Counted from the first letter of the stretch, positions 11,801-27,400 are shown. The stretch: 64,000 nt of DNA from Siphonodentalium dalli (GCA_032622095.1 CP136064.1:279641614-279705613), one strand, 5' to 3'. Notes: generated by a model from the sequence alone, not told the origin. Numbers and translations are program-made.

Positions 11801-14800
11801 TCTTATATTTAGTTTATATACAGGAGTTTATATGTTATTACTTGTATCTGCATGATACATGTCTTATATTTAGTTTACATACAGGAGTTTATAATAAATG
11901 TTATTACTTGTATCTGCATGATACATATCTTATATTTAGTTTACATACAGAAGTTATTATAAATGTTATTACTTGTATCTGCATGATACATATCTTATAT
12001 TTAGTTTACATACATGAGTTTATTATAAATGTTATTACTTGTATCTGCATGATACATATCTTATATTTAGTTTACATACAGGAGTTTATTATAAATGTTA
12101 TTACTTGTATCTGCATGATACATATCTTATATTTAGTTTACATACAGGAGTTTATTATAAATGTTATTTACATGTCTTATATTTAGTTTACATACAGGAG
12201 TTTATTCAAGATATTTGACTTACATTTGGACAAAAGATCTTTGTCGTTCCCGTTTTTAGCTTGCTGTGCCAGACTGTGCAACAGTATCTGAGCAACTGTG
12301 TATCTCCGGAAACACTGTAAATAAAAAAAAAATTAATCAAATTACACTTTGCTGCACTAAGAATGCTAGTCTCCAAAGGTGGGCGAAAATATTATCATAG
12401 GATCTTTATTGCTGATGTTAAACAAGAGTAAACTTTGTTGTGGTATGGCTGACAAGTCTTGATTAGTAAGGGAATGTGGCAAGTCACCAGCCATCCAGCA
12501 AAAACCCTGGGTCAAACAAACATTATATTGTAAATTGAATTGATTACTACACCGCCCTGTTCCTTTCCATATTATTTACTCACCCATGGTTCGTGAACGC
12601 TGTCATATGCCAATGGCCAGTTATTTTCGAAAATGGCAACAAACAAAAATTTATTACCCCAAAATTGGAAATCTTAATTAAAAAACACTAATTGATTTTG
12701 TAATGGGAGCGACATGACAATCAAATTTATAGTTTGATCATCTGCTAACTGATTAGACAATACAGCTTAATGGCTAACAAAATGCCCTCATGACAGTGCA
12801 GTATCAAACAATGTAATAAAACAGTAATGAGGATTAACACAAATAAGGCTGAATGGTAGATGGTGTGTAGTGATATATTGTCAAGTAACAATGGTGGAAT
12901 TAAAGAAGTCTAGACACCGTATTTGAAGGTATGGACATAATTTATATAGAATGTTAGATGTTAAATAAAACCAAAATATTCATTAATTGTGAGACCAGAA
13001 AATAAGGATTTAATTTGGCCAAAGTTTTTTTTAATATGGCCAAAAAAAACCACTCTACTAACCTCCTGAGGGTTGCCAAAGATCTCATCCAAAGCAGCAG
13101 ATTGACACTGAAATAAGTAAAGTTTTCGAAATCACAATTTTATTGACTCAAGATTGGCACTATATAAATATAGGAAATCATAATATTGCTAACAGATATG
13201 ACAGAGTTTGCGAATAATATATAAGAAAACTATTAGGCAGTGTTTTAGTTTTGAAAATTGTAGGCATGTTGTATGTTCCTTATTTATTTTTGAAGTTAAG
13301 ACAGCTTATTGTTCATCAAACATGAGCCACAATTTTGGGAATATTTTACAGGAAAAAGAAAGTAAATGGAACAATCTCCCATCTTGGAAAGCCATGAAAA
13401 TGTGCTGCAAAAAGAAGTAAATGACCTTAATATCATAATTTGCATGCATTAAAATTGCAAATATTGAAGAACCTGATTTAAAAACACCAATTTTCAATGT
13501 TTTTTTCTTTCTTGGTGTGTATTAAGTATCAGATTGAAACATACTGCCCATCTTTAAATAAAGCTTGATATATTAATACTACTGATTGTTTCAAATTTAT
13601 CTTAGTTTATTTGTGATACCTAAATGCATATAAACATGTCACAGAATTAAGTCAATGCTTTATGAGCGAGTTTGCCACATTCATTGAAGATACCACATCT
13701 GTTATCTGGACCTGTTTTATAGACATGTCATAAAATACATGTTTGTTATTAGCCAACAATTTAGGGGATTGTTTATGGCAGTCTGGTTTGTGGAAGATTA
13801 ACATCCTTTAATCTCAATATAAAGCATAAATGTAAATTATTCAGTGCAGCAATGCTTACTAGTTCAATGGAATAGTTGTAGATTAGTTTGTCGGCTGTGG
13901 CGACCACCAGCTGTGGCGTTAGAGCAGCCTGACAAGCATTGCCGATTCTTTGGTGGATCTGTCGACATTCCGTCACACATATATGATAGTGTTCATTCAT
14001 CTGTTTCACAACTAAAATGAAAAATCTTGAAAATAAGATTTTCAAAAAGAAGAAAATACCAATCCCACGGGCCAGAATGTTCATTGTTATGGATGTCAGG
14101 GCTATGGCCATATAAGGGCAAATTGTCCGGCAAGAAACAAACAAAATAAATTTGCATAAGTCACATGGACCACCCTAGTCAGAGTAATGAAGACAGTTGG
14201 TTGTGTAAATGTCGAGAAGGTCCAGATTACACCATCCAGTCTGAGACTTCCTACAGCCACATATAGATCACAACTCAGCGTGGGGTGAGTGTAATTCAGA
14301 CATATTGAGTCATTCCTCCCCAAATCTCTTTATTTTTGATGATGGGTGCCCTAGTTTAAATTTATATATTATGTGCCCATGGATTTCTGTATGGATATTA
14401 TAAAGAAATCACCAGTAAATATTTCCAAGATGAGCAAGTAATCACCTTATTTACAAGTCACCTGATTGGGAAGAAATTGTTATCCGTAGACAGAGATCAA
14501 TGATAAATTTGCCAATACAAGTTAATAATAGAATTGCATGCCATGGTGGACACAGTTGCTGATGTCACCACTATATCTAACATGGTTTTTAACATTTTGC
14601 CTTTTAACCCTTTCATAACTGGAGCAGCATTAAAGATCCTGTTCCAGTGCATTCTATTATATATGCGAGTCTCCCATAAGGAGCCTTGCATATATAAGGG
14701 GACACACTGGCTTACAAGGTCAAGGTAAATATTATTAGACCAATGTATTCTCTAATATATGGAATGCTCTCTATGGGAGACTTGCATATATAAGAGAATG

Positions 14801-17800
14801 CATTGCCATAGGGTTTTTTCAAAATTTCAGGAAGCTCAGTGTCATTAAACAAGTACCAATGAGAGTGAGTTTTGAATTGTGCTTATGACTGATTCCCAGC
14901 GTTCTGAAATATAAACTCTATGACAGGTAATCAGACCCACCATTAACCCTTTCATGACGGGAGCTGTAATACGTTTATAATAATTTTTTATTTTATTAGA
15001 CATTTTTTCTTATTAAAATTATTATAGAAAATAAGAAAAAAATATGAGAAATGATAAAAATTTGTTAAAGAATGTACTTTAACAATTTTTATCATTTCTC
15101 ATATTTTTTTCTTATTTTCTATAATAATTTTTATCAGATTTCTTTGTATATTTTATAAAAATTTTTAATCATTTTTTCTTACATTCTTTATCAACTTTTT
15201 ATCATTTTTTCTTACATTCTTTAACAAATTTTATTATTTTTTATCATTATTTCTTACATTCTTTACCAATTTGTAATAATTTTGTTCATTTATTCTTACA
15301 TTTTTTACCAATTATAACAAATAATATAAAATTTGTTAGGTCAGTGCATTCTCTTATATATGCGAGGCAACCTATGGTTGACTGGCATATATAAGAGAAT
15401 GCAATGGCACAGGGTTTTCGCAAAAATTCAGGAAGCTTCAGTCATAGAAGAATGATAAGAGACTGGCTGTCCATTTTCATTGGTTTTATTTTAAACTGGA
15501 GGGTTTTAGGAATATGTGTTCGAGTCTGAGTAACAGGCAATTGATTTTGTGTGGCCTCTTTTGCACTCACACAAAGGACCTAAAAATATGAAACACTGAG
15601 ATGTCAGCTAGTAATCCTCTGGGCCATAACCATACACTCATATAAAATGTAACAATCAAAGGGGAATAACCAGACACTCAGCAATGATAAAGCTATCATC
15701 AGAGTGTGTGCTCCTGTGACATTAACACAGGCATTACTGTAACAATCTCACATGGTTCCACAGACTGAATGATGCAGGAATGAAGTAAAAAGCTACATGA
15801 TCAGACATGATGACTCAATAATAGGGTGTATAACTACCACGGGGCTTAAACAGTTCGGTGTACAGATCAATCTATGTCAGAATGTTTGGTGTATAGATTG
15901 ATCTATCAAGACATTAATCCTTTCTATACTAAAGCATCATTGATAAGTAGTTATCCGATAGGAAATGTTCAGATAATAAGTTTAACCCTTTCTATACTAA
16001 AGCATCATTGAAGAGTAGTTACCCCATAGGAAATGTTCAGATAATAAGTTTAACCCTTTCTATACTAAAGCATAATTCATGAGTAGTTATCCCATAGGAA
16101 ATGTTCAGATAATAATTTTAACCCTGTCTATACTAAAGCATCATTGATGAGTAGTTATCACTTATTATCTGAACATTTCCACCTATGAATATGAATTATT
16201 CTGCTCTTATAATATGTTTTTCTGTTGGTCGTCTGATGTTATTAACTGAACACCCCTCCAGAAGAATAATAGACCGATCCAATGTATTCTTTTATAACTG
16301 AGTGGGAGAATCCATTCTGTATATGAAGGGATATGACTAACCTGACTTGAGAGTGTTAGAAGGTTGTAACCGTTCATCCTTGATTTCTGACTTAGCTAAC
16401 TGCAAAGCAGACGACAGCAAATGCAAACTCCTGACATACAGAACAAGTTGCTCCAATCGCCTGAAACAAAGGGCATAGCACGATTGTCAGTATGAAAACA
16501 AAGGCATAGCTCTAATGTCAGAAGATTTCTAACATGTTTCAACAATATAAAGACATGATAAATGATTTTCAATTGGAATGAAATATGAGAAACTTATGTA
16601 CTAATTTTATTATTATGCACTAATTCCTTGAATTACAGAATTCTTGCTGTGCCATATTTACAAATCAGTATGAACAATGAAACCGGGAATGTGCCTGAAT
16701 AAACTTAAGTCTGTTATTTTTTTTAATTCACGAATTCTTGGACTGTGACTGTGCCTCTCCTTCTATGATTCAACACTAACACTCGCGCCATATCAACAAA
16801 CCCATTAACACACTCATGACATTCACCCCTGACGTCAAATGAGGTAAACACCACTATGAGGTGACTGTTACCACTTTAATTGCAGAAAAACTTGGACATA
16901 ATTTGTTTTGGAGTAAATGAAACATTATTGACTTTGTGGCACCATATTTGCTGACTGATTAGGCCACAAAAGATGGAGAAAGTTATTAAAATAAATCAGT
17001 AAATAACTAAATAAAATATAATAAAATTATAAAGAGACCCCAAGGTACTCAGTGGGAAAATGTGTAAAAACATCACCACTAACAAGAACATGCAAAAATA
17101 GATAAACTTCCTTTATTATATTCTTCCCCATTAAATAGTGGAAAATTTCGTGGCACAGCGTTATATCCATTGACTGGACCGAGGCGGTGGATAACACAAT
17201 AGTATTACCTTCTCCGATATTACTTCCGGTTTATATGCTTGATATTTTGTCATTCAGTGGTGAGCAAATCAATTGATGGAAAGTAAACAAAATGCTAAGG
17301 GTTTTGGTTGAATACCCAGATTATCTCATTCGTGGTTATACAAGGAAATACACAATTTCCACTCGCGGCTTTCAGCTCATGAGATAATGCGGGTATTCAA
17401 CCAAAACCCGTAGGAATTCTCTATATATTCATTACTCTCCATTAACAATATTTAATATGTTGAAACCATTGTTATGTAAACAAAACTGTTACAGTGATTT
17501 TTCAGATATTTTAACTTTTTAATTCTTTGACTGTTTCCATTGTTGTTTACCATCAAGTTTTTATTAAACTTTGATATCTTATTGCACTAATTGGACTGTT
17601 AACAATAATTACACTGTAACAGTAATGTTTATATATTAGCAATGGTTTTTGATGCGCGAAGTTCCGTTACAAGAGTGTTATTAATAATGAAAATAAGAAC
17701 ACAGTCAATCTATTTTTTTGTGTACTTGTTGATGATAGTTGTTTTACAGACTTTTATGTTATTTCACGCGAATGCACTTCAAAAGCTTTGAGTCCCTTTG

Positions 17801-20800
17801 AAAGGAGGTAAACAAACTATAGAAACTCACCTTTGTGTTTCCGCAAACCGCGGGAAGTTCTCATAAGCCGAGTTCTCAACAACCTGGAGAGATAGACACA
17901 TATAGCCAATCAGAGAGATAGACACATATAGCCAATCAGAGAGATAGACACATATAGCCAATCAGAGAGATAGACACATATAGTCAATCAGATCAAAATG
18001 GACGCATAGCCATAATTAAAATGATCTCGATGCAAGAGTAATGACAAAAAGAAAAATAACTGTCATGTATTTCCTGAATTTCTGCAGTAGAAATTTGGCA
18101 GGATATATATTATATATGGACAGTTAATTGTATATGTAATTGCATGCGCATGTTATACTAACACGAATCTCACTTTAATTATTCACAGTCCCACCCAGTC
18201 ATAATCTAATTAGTATCTATCTTCTATTTCTCTATCATCATAATAGCCCAATATCATCTTACTATTTGAACAATTAACTAACGAGCCCAAAAAAAGTTGG
18301 ATTTATAAAATATGTTCACCAGCTGAATGAAAAACTATAGTGCCCCCAAGTTAATAAGTCTCACCCCTTAATGTGATGTTGAATGAGTAAACATACTCTA
18401 TGGTTCATTTCAAATATCTTCCTTCATTTTCTAGGCATTTCCATGTGGCAAAATTTCTGGCCATGTTGGTCTTTGAGAAAACTGTACAACAAAGGGTGTG
18501 CACAGCCAACATAGACTGTTTGCGGAAAATAATTTTATTTGATAGCAGGGCAATTAATTTGGAGGGTCGGTCAAATTATGGGCAACAAACTACTTTTTTA
18601 TATAGGTCTAACTGTAGGTCTGAGCTATTTCTCACCTGTCTGTAGTTAGTTGAGTCCGTGAAAGATCCCAGTGTTCCTCCTTTAATTTGCGCGAGTTCCA
18701 TGATGCACTCCACCAAATCTAGCACAAAACTCAGCTTTGCGATTATGATGTTGTGATGATCCTGAAAGGTCAAAGTTCATGATTTGTGACATTTCATTGC
18801 ATATCTTTTTTCTATTTTATTAAATAAATTCCTCCTACAATGTACCAATCATGAGACATTTCCAATTCTGCAATTGATTGCGTAAGAAATGGTTCATACA
18901 CTTTGATCATGATAAAATTCAAGAACTTTTCAAGATTCCACAAGTTTGTTTCAGTGCCAAGTCCGATTTTTGTATCAACCCATATACCCTGTGCCAATGC
19001 ATTCTCTTATATATGCGAGTCGACCATAGGTCGCCTCGCATATATAAGAGAATGCATTGGCCTAACAATTTTTCATCATTTGTTATTATATTTTACAATT
19101 TTAATAATTTTTTCTTATATTCTTTAACTCTTTCAGTACCAGACTTATTTTGTAGGTTTAGTGCCAGGGAATCTTACGTTTTTCATGGGCATCAAAATTA
19201 TTACTATGAATACTTGGTGATAGTATTGAGTTATAACATGCCCCTAAGGTTTTTAAATTATTACTATGAATACTTGGTGATAGTATTGAGTTATAACATG
19301 CCCCTAAGGTTTTTAAATTCGCTATAGCATGCTTAAGCATACCCAAAAAAAATAAAAATTTCTAAAAATAAAAATCTTAAATTTATTATTTTTTTTATTT
19401 TTTAGGGCCGATTTTACAGACCGTATATTAGGGCCGATGAGATCGGCCCCTGGCACTGAAAGGGTTAAGGACCTCACAACAAAACATACAACATAGTTTA
19501 GGGGAATATAAAACACTAGTGGAAATCCCTTTGGGAGCCTTTATTCAGCATCAGAGGGACCTGTGGCCTCTTTGTGTGATAGAGTAGACCCCTGTGTGAG
19601 CTTGCGCATATTTTGAAGAGCACAATTTGATAATTTAATTTCCCTATGGGAGATTCGCATATACAAGAGAATGCTCTGGCACTGGATATTTAATGCTGCA
19701 CCAGTGCAGCTCCCGTCATGAAATATTTTTTTTCCCTTTAAATTAAATTTATTTTGTTTTTAAATCATCCATATTATTTCATAAAACAAAAACTTTCAAA
19801 TAAGTTATATACTTACATCCATAAGGGTCTCCTCTATTAAAGGTGGAGCATAGAATGTGATTGGTCCTTCCATATTAGGTGGTGACTGTGCATACATCAT
19901 ACTGTTTGGAGGCGAACTCTCCACTAAGGCACCTTGTCGTTTATAGTATGATCCCGATCGATTTCTCTCCGTAGGTCCCCCTGTTAAGCTCTCGCGACTG
20001 CCAGTAGTCTGGTTAGGGTAGTTATAGTGTAACGTCACACCACCAGTCGTGCCTGAAGATTAAACAAAATCAACTGTAAGTGTGCAAACATAACAAAAAC
20101 ATAATTCAGTAGCAATGTCTTGTTTTCAAAATTGGAAAAGGAAAATATTTGATAAAGGGGTCTGTGAACTGTGAACTGTAGATTTTATTGTCAGAATTAT
20201 CACTTATAAAACCTGCACCACAGCTATCATAAATTTGCCGAATAGAATAGAAGATTATGGTGAACTGTGTTCTTAATGGCGATAGACCATGCAAAGTGAA
20301 AATTTAACAGCACATGATTTTCCATGCGTTGTAAAGTTAAATAATTCGACTTGTCATCATTTTTGCGAAACAAATTTGTGACAACAAATAGTCATAAGTA
20401 CAGTCGTAAACCGCTAACCATCAATTTGTGAAACCTCTCTTATAGGTAGCTGTCATCTAGATAAATTCGAAGAACTTGTGAATTTGAATTTTTTATATAC
20501 ATCCCTGAAAGTCCATAAATTGAGGATTTGACCAAATTTATTTCATGATAATTACCAATTTCTCTTTTTCCGATTTTTGATGATTTTTCGTATGTTGTTT
20601 ATGGAGGGTTTATGTACTTAATCCTATATAAAAGCCAAATTCTGTTGCAATAAGTTCCAGGTTTGGCATTTTTTCTCATACCGGTAAATGCACTGGACTA
20701 GAATGTAGTTTAACATTGTCGTAACTGCTAACCATGAATTTGGGAACCCTCTCTAATAGCTAACTGTCATATTGCTCAACTTATAGCAGAAGCTTTTTAG

Positions 20801-23800
20801 ACTAAATAAATTTGGTCTCTGATCAATGAGCATAAAAGAAGCTAGGATTTTGATCATAAAACATTTATGTTTTCACAGAACTCATTTCTAAACAGGTGAG
20901 ACATTTTATGACTTCTATAATGAAGTTTTTTAGCTCTAAATTATGAATTTCACTGTTAAATGACCATAAATACTCCATAAAATAATCCTCAGCAACAGTA
21001 TTTAACAATAGTATGGAATAATGCATGTATTATGAACCATATAAAATGTATGGATGGATTTGGATGGTATTTGCAGACAAGTTCTACAACAATAGTTTTC
21101 TGCTATAGGAAAGGTTAAAAGGTAACAAATAAGAAATATGATTATGTCACTGATAGCTAGTGTTTATTAACACTTACAAATCTGATTCTCACTCCCCGTA
21201 TCATTTAGTCTATCTGACAGCATGCTTTTACCAGACGTTATAGTCTGCAGGTTGTCTGGAACAGAGCCTCTTCTCTTTGAATCCATGTGGTCTGATAAAA
21301 AAAAGAATTGATGAAATAGCAAAAAGAAAACAGGGTTCCTAATATTCTCATAAATCATCTCCCTTTGAAATCTAACTATCTAACTGTACTATAATTTAGA
21401 AGCGATGACCAAATATTATCTCCCATGGGATAAATTCTGATGACAATCAACAACATGATTATATCAAAATCCCACCCATTTCCTAAACTTTTATATTTTT
21501 TATATTTTTTAAACTTTCTATATTTAAAGGGGTACTTGTACACTAAATCCAACCATTTATGGGAACATCTCCTTTTAAACTGAACAAAATATATGCAACA
21601 AATGGATGAATTTGAGCCATGGATGAGTGCAAAATACACTTATGTGCTCTATGAACAATGCAATCAACATGGTAATTATAATCAAAATGAATTTATGGCT
21701 GGAGTCATAAATTCATTTTGATTATAATTACCATGTTGATTGCATTGTTCATAGAGCACATAAGTGTATTTTGCACTCATCCAATTCATTCATTTGTTGC
21801 ATATATTCTGTTGAGTATAAAAGGTTATGATCCCATAAATGGTTGGATTTAGTGTACAGTACCCCTTTAATTCTCATTTTTATTTGCTTAAATGTACACA
21901 AATTAAAGCACTGTTCACCATTCTGGAGCCTGGTAAAAACTTTAGTTGAAGCCAAAGAATCTGATTTCACACCTCCTATTTCTTATTATAGTTTCCATTA
22001 GTGAGTCTGGCATTTGCAGACTGAGGTCCCCAGAGGGTGATAATAGTGATGCTATCCCACACAGGGGACTAGCATTACAAAATTCACCCTCTGGGAACCT
22101 CAATGTGCATAAGCCTCATCTTCTGAGAAGTATCTATATAGTCTCAAATTAACATTGTTTTTAGTTACTTTTTCCCTTCTGTTCAGTTTCTATATCCCAA
22201 AATATTCAGAAGAAAAAATTGCATAATCGAGGTGGCTAATGGGAGAATATCACCAACTTCAACTCGAGAACTTCAATCTGAACCTAGATCTCCCATAGCA
22301 GTTGAGGCCGAAGCATAATGCAAGCGGTGTGGGATAGCATCACTAAATTCACCCTCTGGGGACCTCATTCTACAAATGTCAGACACAATAAATCCAGGCT
22401 TGTCAGTTTACCTCTTTTGAATGGGGAGGCATCCATTTCAGCAGGGACTGTATTGGAATGACCTCTTGACCCGAATGGAGCATTGACTGGTTCCTCACTC
22501 ATGTCCTGGTCTTCAGAACCAAATGTGAATCCTGCGGGCATCTTGGTGGGGGAGCCGACAATCGGAGGAAGTGCGATACCTGGTCCAGTGAATGAGAGAG
22601 GAGATATCCGCGTTGGAGTTGCATCTGTAAAAAGGTAGATAATTAGCCCATTTCTCTCGAATTTATTCTCACATTTAGATTTAACCCTTTACCCAACAAA
22701 CCGGCCAAAAACGGCCAAATAAAGCTGCAACAGCCTAAATTATCTTGGGTCTGTCTCAATAAAACCATACAAATATGGATATCATTGGAACCGGCTCATT
22801 GACCACATTGTGATGGTTACAGTTATGCCCTGTGCCAATGCATTCTCTTATATATGCGAGTCGACCATAGGTCGCCTCGCATATATAAGAGAATGCATTG
22901 GCCTAAAAAAAACAATTCTTACATTCTTTAACAATTTTATAATTTTTAATGTGTCAAGCCAATGCATTCTCTTATATATGCGAGGCGACCTATGGTCGAC
23001 TCGCATATATAAGAGAATGCATTGGCACAGGGCCGTTCTGTTGGGTAAAGGGTTAAAAGAACAATTAATGTTTAAAGATGCATAATCTGAATTAACCCTT
23101 TGAGTGCCAGGGGCCGATCTCATCGGCCCTAAACCTACAAAATAAGTCTGTTAAAGAATATAAGAATTAATTATTAAAATTGTAAAAAATTGTAAAAAGT
23201 AAAAAAAAAAAAAAAAATGTTAGGCCAATGCATTCTCTTATATATTCGAGGCGACCTATGGTCGACTCACATATATAAGAGAATGCATTGGCACAGGGTA
23301 TATGGGTTGATACAAAAATTGACCTGGCACTCAAAGAGTTAACGCTCGCAAATTACTATTTCCTTGGCTTCTGGGGTAAAACATATTTGAATCAAGTTGA
23401 GGAATCCACCCATCAAAGCTCAGAGTGATCAGATATCGAAGATTTGAAATCTATTATTTTTCACCACCAATAATTTTAAGTGGCCCAGTAAACAACCAAA
23501 TTGTGGACGAAGATTGATAACTCTAAAATCAAGTGGCTTTTTTGTGTCAGATATTTGAACAAAATGATAATTAACAGGTTTTGGGCAATTTTATACTATA
23601 GTTGACTGTCGTTAGCATTAATTTTGGGCAATTACTCGATTCTGATAACTGAAGTGGCATTTAAAAAAATGTTGTTGTTGTTGTTGTTGGAATCTGATGA
23701 TATGAGGACCATAAAATCGGATTGAGTAACTTTAAATATGATCTATCTCTTCCTATAACAAGTTTCATATAGTTTCCAAGGTATAAAATATATAAATATG

Positions 23801-24457
23801 TGTTTGTCTGTTTGTGTGTGTCTGTCTGTAACTCTGTCACAATTTTGACGCGTCTAAAATTATATCACCCTCATGTCCGATTGCGCCCAAATTTTGACCC
23901 TGTCCTGCTGCACATCTTAGAATATGACACGCAAAATATAAGGCCAATCAGGATAAGACGACCTGAGATATAAATCGACTTCTTCTAATTTGAAACCACT
24001 AGGCTGGTACTTACTTGCTTTCCTTGAGGGTGAACAAGCCACATTTGGTGGCGTGATACTCATTCCCTTTGTTGTGGGTGATGTACCGACACTGTTTCTC
24101 CTCCACTGACCATGAGCACTGGGAGGTGTGCCAATACTGAATTGCACTGAAAATAGAAGAAAAGAAAATGCTCTCAATCAAACAGTAAGTGCAGTATAAC
24201 CCTTTCTTTACAAAATGGATTTTCCAATTCAGTTATAAAAGTATACATTGGAATGGTCTACTATTGATCTGGGGGGGGGGGATGTTCAGGAAATTCAGGT
24301 ATGCAACAGATAGAAGATTTATAATAAAAGACTATAGAAGTGTCCGAGAATCCAAATTTATTTGTGGGAAATGTCACATAATAAGATAAACATTTGTCCT
24401 ATAGTTTGTTCAACTTATTATCTGAACATTTGCTAAGTCAATGGGTAATTAATTACT

Positions 24458-24498
<41 letters not shown>

Positions 24499-27400
24499 GC
24501 GAGAGAGAGACAGACAGACAGACAGGTTCCAAAAACTTGTCTATCACAGACTGTATGATTCTAAATGACTCTAAAAATAAAAAAAAAACGTTTAGCATTC
24601 CTCTAAATACCCTTTTGATGACAGTGAAAGTCCATACCTAATCTGCTAAGTGTGTTTATCAACAATTAACAACAATGTCATGACGGTACTCACCAGACGG
24701 CGGAGACATTGATCCTATATCGGGGGCACTCAGTCTGTTCTCGGGGTTAGTCTTCTGTAGACCATTCCTCCTCTCCACATCCTGAAAAATTTCAAGCACA
24801 TGTATATTAGACTGGATGCCAATAAACACTGGTTCAAAAGCTGTTATATAGCTAGTATGGAATAGTTTTATAGCTTTAACAAGATAAAGATGGTCTATCT
24901 CTTCCTAAACAAGTTTTACATACCCTGCTGGACAAAACAAGTGTCCACTTAATCATGGTGCGGTTAGCGTTGCCACCGCGGCTGAAATGCAACTACACCG
25001 CGGCTCCACCGGCTAACTACAGTTGGGCCGCGGTGTACTTGCTGTTCGGCCATGGTGTAGTTGCAGCGATGTACGTTCATTATACTGAAAAAAGACGATA
25101 CAAACCAGAAATCTAACCACAGTGTACATGTTGTTCGGCCACGGTGTAGTTGCCTTTCGGCCGCAGTGTACTTGCTGTTCGGCCACGGTGTACTTGCTGT
25201 TCGGCCGCGGTGTTCATCTGCAGTTACAAACTCTGACAACGCGGCCGAACGGCAAATACACCGGGGTGCCAATGGACAATTGTTTTGTCCAGCGGAGTAG
25301 TTTCCGGGGTATAAAATAATAGATATCAGTCAAAGACAACTGTCCCGAAATGCTTCTGTCAATTAACCCTTTACACAACAAACCGGCCAAAACCGGCCAA
25401 ATAAAGCTTCAACAGCCTAAAATATCTTCGGTCTGTCTCAATAGAACCATACAAATATGGGTATCATTGGAACCGGCTCCTTGACCACATTGTGATAGTT
25501 ACAGCTATGCCCTGTGCCAATGCATTCTCTTATATATGCGAGTCGACCATAGGTCGCCTCGCATATATAAGAGAATGCATTGGCCTAAAAAAAATCTTTT
25601 TTTAACACTTTTTACCATTTTTTCTTACATTCTTTAACAATTTTATAATTTTTAATGTGTTAAGCCAATGCATTCTCTTATATATGCGAGGCGACCTATG
25701 GTCGACTCGCATATATAAGAGAATGCATTGGCACAGGGCCCTTTTGTTGGGTAAAGGGTTAATATTGCAACATGCATCACTTTATTAACCTCGTTGTAAA
25801 GTTCATCTTTCCTGTTTGTCCCAGAATTTTTCCCAGCACTGGATGGTTTTTCTGATGGAAGACCCCTTTGTTTAGACTCATTGAGCATCACTTCAAATGC
25901 ATTTTTGTTAACTTGTGCTTCATTTGTAACTTGTTTGGGCTGTGTATAAGTGTCTATGCATTTAATAACGATACTTTTCATGGTAAGTATAGTATCTACA
26001 ACTTCTCCTATCGCAGTGATCGAGTCGTCAATAAAGTCTTAAAATAAAGAACAGTTTATCTTTTGATAATGGGGAATCAGCGCTGTTGTCAAACTTCAAG
26101 CTTCAAGCTTCATCATTGTGATTTGCTTTAACCCTTTATAGAGCCCCACATAGACTGGAGCAGACGACACTCTGCAGTGCATGCTTCCATCTGTGTGGGG
26201 CTCCCTGTGGGATAAATCTCTTAGTTAACCCTTTACCCAACAGAACGGCCCTGTGCCAATGCATTCTCTTATATATGCGAGTCGACAATAGGTCGCCTCG
26301 CATATATAAGAGAATGCATTGGCTTAACACATTAAAAATTATAAAATTGTTAAAGAATGTAAGAAAAAATGGTAAAAAGTTTTTTTTAGGCCAATGCATT
26401 CTCTTATATATGCGAGGCGACCTATGGTCGACTCGCATATATAAGAGAATGCATTGGCACAGGGCATAACTGTAACTATCACAATGTGGTCAAGGAGCCG
26501 GTTCCAATGATATCCATATTTGTATGGTTCTATTGAGACAGACCGAAGATATTTTAGGCTCTTGAAGCTTTATTTGGCCGGTTTTGGCCGGTTTGTTGGG
26601 TAAAGGGTTAACTATTTCATGAAAAGTTTGTGTGTCTTTTGTATAATTTATCAATTGTTTCCATTCTGTGTGCTCGCATTTATGAAAAATAATTGCATAA
26701 AAGCTGGATGCCATGACAACATTTTATATTACATGTTTTCGTATTACACTCAGATAACAGTGGATGCGCATACTTACTATAATTCGTACTGGTAAGGTAA
26801 TTCGTACCGGCGGGGGCAAATTTTTTTTTAGGGTCGCACTCATAAAATAGGATTGGTCGGGAAACCCAAACCACAACACATTTTTCTTTGGCCTTTAAAT
26901 TAATTAAATAAAATATTGATATTGCATACCTTGCTTGAGGAGTCGGAGGAGGAAGCCTCACTCGTACATGTTTTCGGACTCGATGGAGATCGCATCCTCT
27001 GGTATTTCTCCACCTGCGTGGGGACAGGGATAGGTTCTGAGGTAGGGGACGTCGCTGGTCGCTGTTGTTGCTGCATTCGGAGGGTAGATGGTCGTGATGG
27101 ACTGCTATCTCGCTCCTCTCGTCTGTAGGTGGCAGCACCAATAGCAGGGTTCACTTTGATAGTTTTTGTCGGTTCATTGTCAGAATTCCTGGAAACAAGC
27201 AATGAATATTACAATTGCGAGATTTAGATTGATAAACTTCTTAAACCTTACCAACCAAGCAGCCTTAGACTATAACACTCTATGCCCATGCCAGGGAAAT
27301 ATTATCCAGTAAAGAGACTGATATGTTCTATTTCCAAACGGAGTCCATGCAATATTCCACGGCTATTTCTTTAGTCATATTATAGTCAGTATTAAAAGAG

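Noticed and set aside
10086-12186. Open frames of 80-273 codons in the 66-bp array ([13 protein letters not shown]-type repeats)
   Set aside because: All come from a stop-free 66-bp period; the array is intronic and no non-repeat coding sequence adjoins them.
13773-14144. 123-residue frame as a separate gene
   Set aside because: Its C-terminal half is ULK exon u; the part before [10 protein letters not shown] is intron, with a clear acceptor between.
19322-19346. Duplicated [13 protein letters not shown] frame
   Set aside because: Reads the 60-bp direct duplication inside a family B element.
24964-25319. Frames of 65-102 codons in the CG-rich block
   Set aside because: Open on both strands because of GC-rich degenerate repeats; no protein-like variety.
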